From positions 1-10,892 of the forward strand of contig PXQZ01000073.1 in the NCBI GenBank assembly GCA_003021755.1: a DNA stretch of 10,892 nt, given 5' to 3'. The notes below the pieces were generated by a model. The model saw nothing but the letters and a program-made list of their open reading frames with translations, searched no databases and was not told the DNA's origin. Origin of the DNA: Halobacteriales archaeon QH_8_67_36 (GTDB taxonomy: Archaea > Halobacteriota > Halobacteria > Halobacteriales > Haloarculaceae). The position numbers were made by a program, and so were the translations under genes. This document shows, piece after piece, positions 6,046 to 10,892 of this stretch. The stretch's first letter is position 1, and each line of letters opens with the position of its first letter.

Positions 6046-6090
6046 TCACGTCGTCCGGAACGCCCGGTCACCGGCGTCGCCGAGCCCGGG
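6046..6090 (-). pseudogene. duplicate 3' end of upp (last 15 codons)
   Basis: On the minus strand, 6090 down to 6046 encodes PGLGDAGDRAFRTT and a stop, identical in protein to the end of the intact upp at 6153-6109. The copies are offset by 63 bases, so the fragment is also in frame after the upp stop. Five codons differ (Pro CCG/CCC, Leu CTG/CTC, Asp GAT/GAC, Gly GGC/GGT, Arg AGG/CGG) and every change is synonymous. A recent slip would give identical copies, so the fragment more likely derives from a diverged upp allele, left behind by recombination or gene replacement. It has no start of its own. Confidence 0.85.
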
Positions 6091-6108
6091 ACGGGGCGGC
6101 CGACGAAC

Positions 6109-6786
6109 TCACGTCGTCCTGAACGCCCGGTCGCCGGCATCGCCCAGCCCCGGGACGATGAAGCCTTCCTCGTTGAGTTCGTCGTCGATGGCGACGGTCA
6201 GCAGGTCGATCTCGGGGAACTCGTCGGTGACCCGGACGATGCCGGGCGGGGCCGCCACGGCGGAGAGGACGACGAGATGCTCGGGGTCGGTGCCCTGCTC
6301 GGTGATGTGGGAAAGCACGGTCGACATCGTCGACCCCGTCGCCAGCATCGGATCGGCGACGATGACGGTGTCGTCGGGGGCGATGTCGGGCAGTTTCACG
6401 TAGTCGACGGAGATGGGGAACTCCCCGTCGGCGTCCATCCCCGCGGACTCGTCGCGGCTGGCCGAGATGACGCCCTGCCGGGCCCGCGGGAACGCCTTCA
6501 GCAGCCCCTCGACGAAAGGCGTCGCCGCCCGGAGGACGTTGACGATGACCACGTCGTCCAGTCCGGTCACGCGCTCGCACATCGTCGTCGTCAGCGGCGT
6601 CTCGATTTCGACGTACTCGGTCTCCATGCGCCCGTCGATGATCTCGTACCCACAGAGACGGCCCAGGCGGACGAGCCCCTTCCGGAACTCGACCTGTTCG
6701 GTGTCCTTCTCGCGCAGCCGTGAGAGTTCGTCCTTCGCGAGCGCGTGCGTGACCAGCGAGGCGTCACCGCGCCGTTCGAGTGGCAT
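6109..6786 (-). CDS. upp: uracil phosphoribosyltransferase
   Basis: Cytoplasmic pyrimidine salvage enzyme joining uracil and PRPP to give UMP and pyrophosphate (EC 2.4.2.9). 225 residues, normal for the family. The PRPP-binding loop is VIVADPMLATGST (141-153); the uracil-binding region is VPGLGDAGDR (211-220); the N-terminal part, including TPLTTTMCERV (63-73), also fits. The ATG at 6786 is supported by a TATA-like box about 24-30 bases upstream. The gene converges with the YigZ remnant and lies 41 bases after the TRAP permease end on the same strand, but the promoter suggests separate expression. Its 3' end is followed by a second, diverged copy of its last 15 codons. The gene itself is intact. 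Confidence 0.95.
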   Translation of the reverse strand: MPLERRGDASLVTHALAKDELSRLREKDTEQVEFRKGLVRLGRLCGYEIIDGRMETEYVEIETPLTTTMCERVTGLDDVVIVNVLRAATPFVEGLLKAFPRARQGVISASRDESAGMDADGEFPISVDYVKLPDIAPDDTVIVADPMLATGSTMSTVLSHITEQGTDPEHLVVLSAVAAPPGIVRVTDEFPEIDLLTVAIDDELNEEGFIVPGLGDAGDRAFRTT

Positions 6787-6809
6787 ACCGCCCCGTTACA
6801 CGGCGTCGG

Positions 6810-6816
6810 ATTAAAC
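6810..6816 (-). promoter_or_regulatory. TATA-like box of upp
   Basis: On the minus strand this reads GTTTAAT, about 24-30 bases before the upp ATG and just past the permease stop. It fits a leaderless promoter separating upp from the TRAP operon. Confidence 0.5.
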
Positions 6817-6827
6817 GGTACCGGCAA

Positions 6828-7265
6828 TCAGGCCGGCTCTGCCGTCCCGGTGCCGTCCTCCGCCGCCGTCGCCCGCCGGCGGTTCTCGGTGAGCAACGCG
6901 ACAAAGAGGACCAGGCCGACGCCGCGGAGGGCCAGGTCGACCACCAGGGTCACCTCCCCGCTGGCGACCCCGATCAGTCCGAACACGTCATATGCGCCCG
7001 AGATCGCGAGTCCGGGCGCCATCAACAGGAGCGAACTGACCGCAAAGGCGGCCCGCCGGCTCCGGGAGACCGGCGAGGCGACGAAGCCGATGACCGTCGC
7101 CGCGAGTGCGACGACGCCGACGAAGACGCCGGCGACGGGGACGACGACCTCCGGGATGAGAAAGCCGACATCCGTCAGATCCGCGAGCGTCATCACTCTG
7201 GACGTGCTCGACTCGACGCGCAACAGGAGAATGCCGGGCGCCAGGACGAACGCGAAGGGGATTTG
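6828..7265 (-). pseudogene. displaced C-terminal part of the TRAP fused permease
   Basis: This minus-strand stretch continues the permease in another frame: IPFAFVLAPGILLLR (from about 7262) and then several hydrophobic helices (for example GFLIPEVVVPVAGVFVGVVA and VDLALRGVGLVLFVALLTEN), ending at a stop at 6828-6830. It has no start and belongs to the gene at 7193-9460. Family members normally have roughly 15-20 residues between the GVAK element and PFAFV; here they directly abut, so a small deletion that is not a multiple of three best explains the break. Confidence 0.8.
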
Positions 7266-9460
7266 GCCACCCCGGAGGCCGCGTACGCGGCGACGGCCAC
7301 CGGCGGCGTGATGTCGGCGATGACGCCGAAGTAGAGGATGAACAGGTGCGCGGCGAGCAGCGGGACGCCGAAGGCCGTCAGCGCCGGCGCGAGCAAGGAG
7401 ACGAGGATGATGTAGGTGACCGTCGTCGGCATCCCCATCCCCAGGATAATCGAGGAGATGGCGGTGACGACGAGCAGGAGGACGAGCGACCCGCCGGCGA
7501 TGGCTCTGATGAGCGCCACGAGGTTCGGGCCGAGGCCGGTGACGCTGATGACTCCGGGGATGATGCCGGCGGCGGCGACGGCGATGACGACCGGCACGGC
7601 GGTCCGGGCCCCGCTTTCCATCGACTTCCCGAAGAAGACGCCCAGTCTGTACAGTCCGTTTCGGGCCAGTTCGGAGCGGTCGAGCGCGTCGGCGGTCGTC
7701 TCGGCGGCGTCGTCGACGGCGTCGTCGTACGCGAGGATGGGCGAGTCCAGAAACGGGCGGGTCGCCAGCGTGAGCACGCCGGCCAGAATCGCCAGCGTCC
7801 CGAACGAACCGACCGTGGCCGAGAGGGCCGCCGCGACGGATTTCCCGCTCGCGAAGTCGCCGACCAGCGCGCTGAGCAGGCCGGTGCCCACGAACAGCTG
7901 CGAGAGGAAGGTCCCGACGAACAGCAGCCCCAGAATAACGCCCAGTCGCCCCCGGGTTTCGTCGCTGTAGGCGGCCACCAGCGCGACGAGCGCGCCGATG
8001 GCGATGAGCGTGAACCACGCGGAGCGGGCCACGGAGAGCCGTTCGACGATGAGGTAGTACAGCAGGAGCCCGATGGGGACGAGGTAGAACCAGCCGGTCA
8101 GGAGGTGGGTTCGGATGTCGACCAGTTCCGAAGGGTCGAGCCCGCCGATGTCCTCCTTGACCGCCTCGAAGTGGACCATCACCCAGACGCCAAAGAAGAA
8201 GACGATGGCCGGGATGGTCGCCGTGATGATGACCTCCCGGAACGGCGTTCCCGTGTACTGGACGATGAGGAACGCGGCGGCCCCCATCACCGGCGGGAGG
8301 ATCTGGCCGCCCGAAGACGCGGAAGCCTCGACGCCGCCGGCGAACTCGGGCCGGTAACCCGACCGCTTCATCAGCGGAATCGTAAACGCGCCGGTCGTGA
8401 CGGTGTTCGCTATCGAGGAGCCCGAAATCGTCCCCATGAACCCGCTGGCGAGGATGCTCGCCTTGGCCGGCCCGCCTCGGCGGGTGCCGGTCGCGCCGTA
8501 AGCGAGGTCGATGAACCACTGTCCCGCACCGGACATCTCCAGGAACGCGCCAAAGAGGATGAAGATGTAGATGAACTGTACCGAGACGGTCACGGGGATG
8601 CCGAAGACGCCGTTTTCGACGTTGTACCAGAGGTTCTGGATGATGGAGGGCCACGACAGCTCCGGGATGGAGAGCACGCCGACGTAGGCGGCGTCACTCG
8701 GGATGAGGACGCCAAAGCGCGCGTAAACGACAAAGGCCGCGACGATGACCATCAGCCAGAGACTGATCGCCCGCCGGGTCGCCTCCAGAACGAGCAGGAT
8801 GCCGATGACACCCAAGACGTAGGCGTACGACATCTCCCCGAACGGCCCCAGCAGGCCGGCGAGCGGTTCGAGAAAAGTAAAGACCTCCTGAACCGGGCGG
8901 CCCTGACCCACTCCCAACGCACGCATCCGCTGTATCTCGTCGAAATCGGTGATGAAGTACGCCGCGGGCAGTACGGAGAGGCCGGCGAGGACGATGTCGA
9001 ACGGCGTCACGCGGTCGAAATCGGGGTCGACGAACAGCCACGCCAGTGCATCACCGACCCGACTGGCCCCACGCGTCACCGGGTGGTCCGGCCCGAGTTG
9101 CTCCCGGAGCCGCTCCGCGAATCCGACACACAGCCCGGCGACCGGCCCGTCGCCGGTGCTCGACGGATAGAGCAGGAACGCCAGGATCAGCCCGAAGACT
9201 ACGTGTATCGCGTTTATCTGCAGAAGCTGTAGCGACGCCAGCGTCACGACGCCGATGCGTGGCAGCGACACCGAGAGGACAAAGCCCTTGGCGGCGAGCC
9301 ACACCTGGAACACGGAGAAGGCGATGCCGATTACGGCGACGGTGACGGCCGCCAGCCCCCGGAGCGAGCGCTTGCGTTCTATCTCCTGTAGTACGTCTTC
9401 GACGTCTTCTTCGGAAACCGACTCCTCGGCGGTCCCGTCGGACGGTGGGTTCTCGGTCAT
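7193..9460 (-). CDS. TRAP transporter fused permease (4TM/12TM), C-terminus frameshifted
   Basis: Integral membrane subunit of a tripartite ATP-independent periplasmic transporter, joining the small (DctQ-like) and large (DctM-like) subunits. These carry organic acids or amino acids, usually driven by sodium. The 755-residue frame starts with an acidic cytoplasmic tail (1-35) and contains many hydrophobic helices. Signatures include GFMGTISGSSIANTVTTGAF, SASSGGQILPPVMGAAAFLI and GMGMPTTVTYI. It is reliable up to ITPPVAVAAYAASGVAK (about 7262); the last residues before its stop at 7193 are out of frame, and the true end continues at 7265-6828. The ATG overlaps the stop of the DUF1850 gene (ATGA, 9457-9460), so the two are probably translationally coupled. 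The substrate cannot be told. If the frameshift is real, the last helices are lost. Confidence 0.92.
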   Translation of the reverse strand: MTENPPSDGTAEESVSEEDVEDVLQEIERKRSLRGLAAVTVAVIGIAFSVFQVWLAAKGFVLSVSLPRIGVVTLASLQLLQINAIHVVFGLILAFLLYPSSTGDGPVAGLCVGFAERLREQLGPDHPVTRGASRVGDALAWLFVDPDFDRVTPFDIVLAGLSVLPAAYFITDFDEIQRMRALGVGQGRPVQEVFTFLEPLAGLLGPFGEMSYAYVLGVIGILLVLEATRRAISLWLMVIVAAFVVYARFGVLIPSDAAYVGVLSIPELSWPSIIQNLWYNVENGVFGIPVTVSVQFIYIFILFGAFLEMSGAGQWFIDLAYGATGTRRGGPAKASILASGFMGTISGSSIANTVTTGAFTIPLMKRSGYRPEFAGGVEASASSGGQILPPVMGAAAFLIVQYTGTPFREVIITATIPAIVFFFGVWVMVHFEAVKEDIGGLDPSELVDIRTHLLTGWFYLVPIGLLLYYLIVERLSVARSAWFTLIAIGALVALVAAYSDETRGRLGVILGLLFVGTFLSQLFVGTGLLSALVGDFASGKSVAAALSATVGSFGTLAILAGVLTLATRPFLDSPILAYDDAVDDAAETTADALDRSELARNGLYRLGVFFGKSMESGARTAVPVVIAVAAAGIIPGVISVTGLGPNLVALIRAIAGGSLVLLLVVTAISSIILGMGMPTTVTYIILVSLLAPALTAFGVPLLAAHLFILYFGVIADITPPVAVAAYAASGVAKSPSRSSWRPAFSCCASSRARPE

Positions 9461-9954
9461 GGGTAGCGTGTATCGATGGCGGCCGCGAGCGTCGACCGTC
9501 GCGTCACGGAGACGTCGACGGCCCGTTCGTTGGTGCGTGTTACCAAATCATATAACTTGTCGCCGACATGAAGGGTGTGTCCGGCGGTCGACCCCGGGGA
9601 CACTGTCACCCGGCTGTAGTTCCCCGACGGGTCGAAGACGAACGTACCGTTCTCGCGGGTGACGTCGGCGTCGCTCGGCAACCCCCAGCCGAAGGATTCG
9701 AACTCCATTCGGGTCATCTCCAGTCGCTCCCCGCGGACGGTGTACTCATCGTACACCCGGGTCTTCTCGACGCTGTGGGTGTATTCGAGTGCGACGGTCG
9801 TCCCGTCACTGACCGGGGTCGTGATGTATCGCTCGCCGGTTTCGGCGTCCTCGACGACGAGGACGCGGTCAGCCGGCACTACCGACGCACTGCCGACAGC
9901 CAGCAGTGCAACACCGACGATGACAGCGACGCCGAGTCGGTGTGTCCCGTGCAC
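9457..9954 (-). CDS. DUF1850 protein of a TAXI-TRAP operon
   Basis: 165 residues. An N-terminal hydrophobic segment (VAVIVGVALLAVGSASVVPA, about 9-28) is a signal peptide or membrane anchor, so the rest probably faces outside the cell. The body carries the DUF1850 pattern: ALEYTHSVEKTRVYDEY, then EMTRMEFESFGWGLP. DUF1850 has no proven activity but is regularly found between the TAXI binding protein and the fused TRAP permease, as here, so an accessory role in uptake is the best inference. It begins 10 bases after the binding-protein stop and overlaps the permease start by 4 bases, giving a tight operon. The gene appears intact. Confidence 0.85.
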   Translation of the reverse strand: MHGTHRLGVAVIVGVALLAVGSASVVPADRVLVVEDAETGERYITTPVSDGTTVALEYTHSVEKTRVYDEYTVRGERLEMTRMEFESFGWGLPSDADVTRENGTFVFDPSGNYSRVTVSPGSTAGHTLHVGDKLYDLVTRTNERAVDVSVTRRSTLAAAIDTRYP

Positions 9955-9964
9955 GCAGGCGTGG

Positions 9965-10892
9965 TTAGCTTGTCGACGTTCCGGCGTCGAAGTACGCCGC
10001 CGCGCCCGAGTGGAGTTCGATGGACATGCCGTCCTGTGCGGAGTCGGCGCCGATGAAGTCGGTCTTGAGACTCAGGTCGGAGACGTTGTCGAAGATAGCT
10101 GCCGTGACCGTCTCGACTGCCTCGTCGGACTGTTCGGCGCTCGTGGCTATCATCGCCTGGACGGCGACGGTCTCGACGTCCTCGTCGACGCCCCCGTAGG
10201 TGCCGCCGGGGATGGTGTCGTCGGCGAACCACGAGGCGTCGTTCTTGGCGGCCTCGCGGTTGTCGCCGCTGATGGGCACGATGTTGATGTCGTTCGTGTT
10301 CGCGAGGTCCTCGACGGCGCCGACCGGATAGCCGCCGACGACGAACGCGGCGTCGATGTCGTCGTTCCGGAGCTGGTCGGCCGCCTGCGAGAACGAGGCG
10401 TTCTGCTCGGTGAAGTCCTCGATGCCGGCCGACTCCAGAATCTGGAGCGCGTTGACCTGCGTTCCGCTGCCGAGGTCGCCGGTGTTGATGGTCGCCCCCG
10501 AGAGGTCAGAGAGCTGTTCGATACCGGTGTCCTGGAGCGTAATGAGCGTAATCGTCTCGGGATACAGCGTCGCCACGCCACGGAGGCTCTCGATCGCTTC
10601 GCCCTCGAAAGCGTCGATGCCGGTCCCGTTTTTCGCGAACGACGCGATGTCGTTCTGGATGAGCGCGAAGTCGGCCTCGCCGCTGTCGAGACTGCCGACG
10701 TTCTCGACGCTTGCCCCGGTCGACTGGACGTTCAGCGTGTAATCGGTGTTGTCCTCGACGACCGTCTTGAACTCGTTGGACAGCGGGAAATACGTCCCGC
10801 CGGTTCCGCCGGCGTGCCACGAAAGCCGATTTTCGCCTTCGCCGTCACCGTTGCCGCCACAGCCCGCGAGCGCCACCGCTCCTGCGAGACCG
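9965..10892 (-). CDS. TAXI-family TRAP solute-binding lipoprotein, 5' end off the window
   Basis: Extracellular receptor of the TRAP system. The minus-strand frame runs to the window edge. The visible upstream codons read GLAGAVALAGCGGN, the end of a signal peptide with a lipobox (LAGC), so the mature protein should be lipid-anchored at the Cys coded near 10861. The internal GTG at 10876 is inside the signal and is not the true start. After an acidic linker comes HAGGTGGTYFPLSNEF, the typical TAXI opening. Further features are LIQNDIASFA, GATINTGDLGSGTQVNALQILESAG and AAFVVGGYPVGAVEDLA. About 303 residues from the GTG to the stop fits the family of roughly 320-330. It is first in the operon with the DUF1850 gene and the permease. 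Substrates in the family include glutamate and other carboxylates; this one is unknown. Confidence 0.92.
   Translation of the reverse strand, partial: GLAGAVALAGCGGNGDGEGENRLSWHAGGTGGTYFPLSNEFKTVVEDNTDYTLNVQSTGASVENVGSLDSGEADFALIQNDIASFAKNGTGIDAFEGEAIESLRGVATLYPETITLITLQDTGIEQLSDLSGATINTGDLGSGTQVNALQILESAGIEDFTEQNASFSQAADQLRNDDIDAAFVVGGYPVGAVEDLANTNDINIVPISGDNREAAKNDASWFADDTIPGGTYGGVDEDVETVAVQAMIATSAEQSDEAVETVTAAIFDNVSDLSLKTDFIGADSAQDGMSIELHSGAAAYFDAGTSTS

Noticed and set aside
5270..6403. 377-residue plus-strand open frame from GTG at 5270
   Set aside because: It is out of frame with the recognisable YigZ sequence and rich in Arg, Ser and Pro, and it runs across upp on the other strand.
7346..9232. 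628-residue open frame on the plus strand opposite the TRAP permease
   Set aside because: Asp/Glu/Arg-rich text with no hydrophobic core or motif, arising from the codon bias of the clear permease gene on the minus strand.
9457..10892. The binding protein, DUF1850 protein and permease set as a new transport system
   Set aside because: This gene order is the known TAXI-type TRAP arrangement; nothing in it is undescribed apart from the permease frameshift.
1..10892. CRISPR arrays, tRNA or rRNA genes, insertion sequences, replication origin
   Set aside because: I looked for regular direct repeats, tRNA T-arm sequences, transposase motifs and long terminal inverted repeats and found none beyond the elements listed.

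Overview
The window looks like chromosome from a halophilic archaeon (class Halobacteria). The DNA is GC-rich with G/C-biased third codon positions. The proteins are very rich in Asp and Glu. Several starts have a TATA-like box 22-30 bases upstream and no Shine-Dalgarno sequence, as expected for leaderless haloarchaeal mRNAs. The gene families are typical haloarchaeal ones. I cannot name the genus.

Layout, left to right. The first 25 bases read as the start of a minus-strand gene that runs off the left edge. About 500 bases without a convincing gene follow; they hold a striking 74-bp nested palindrome (377-450). The plus-strand block then runs leuS (525-3218), hisB (3484-3999), an ACT-domain regulator of the COG2150 type (4119-4622), a small membrane protein (4676-4864), a [2Fe-2S] ferredoxin (4913-5269) and a broken YigZ/IMPACT-family gene (about 5301-6023). 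These plus-strand genes look individually promoted. Convergent to them on the minus strand is upp, uracil phosphoribosyltransferase (6109-6786). Right of that is a minus-strand TAXI-type TRAP uptake operon: solute-binding lipoprotein (cut by the right edge), DUF1850 protein, and a fused 4TM/12TM permease whose last part is out of frame.

The functions are ordinary: leucine charging, histidine synthesis, amino-acid-responsive regulation, uracil salvage, and probably sodium-driven organic acid or amino acid uptake. What is unusual is structural. LeuRS is a chimera with a bacterial-type body and an archaeal-type tail. It lacks about 12 residues, including the MLPYPSG-type element, just before its HMGH motif. 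It also carries a 51-bp in-frame insertion-like segment bounded by 7-bp direct repeats with an internal 8-bp inverted repeat. HisB stops before its C-terminal PSTKG phosphate-binding region. The YigZ gene has at least two frame breaks, and the TRAP permease has a small deletion with a frameshift. A second copy of the last 15 codons of upp lies just downstream of the intact upp and differs only at synonymous sites, which points to recombination with a diverged allele.

I found no convincing new defence or metabolic system. The best leads are the 74-bp palindrome, the upp tail duplication, the LeuRS insertion, and the cluster of small lesions, which may be assembly error or genuine decay.
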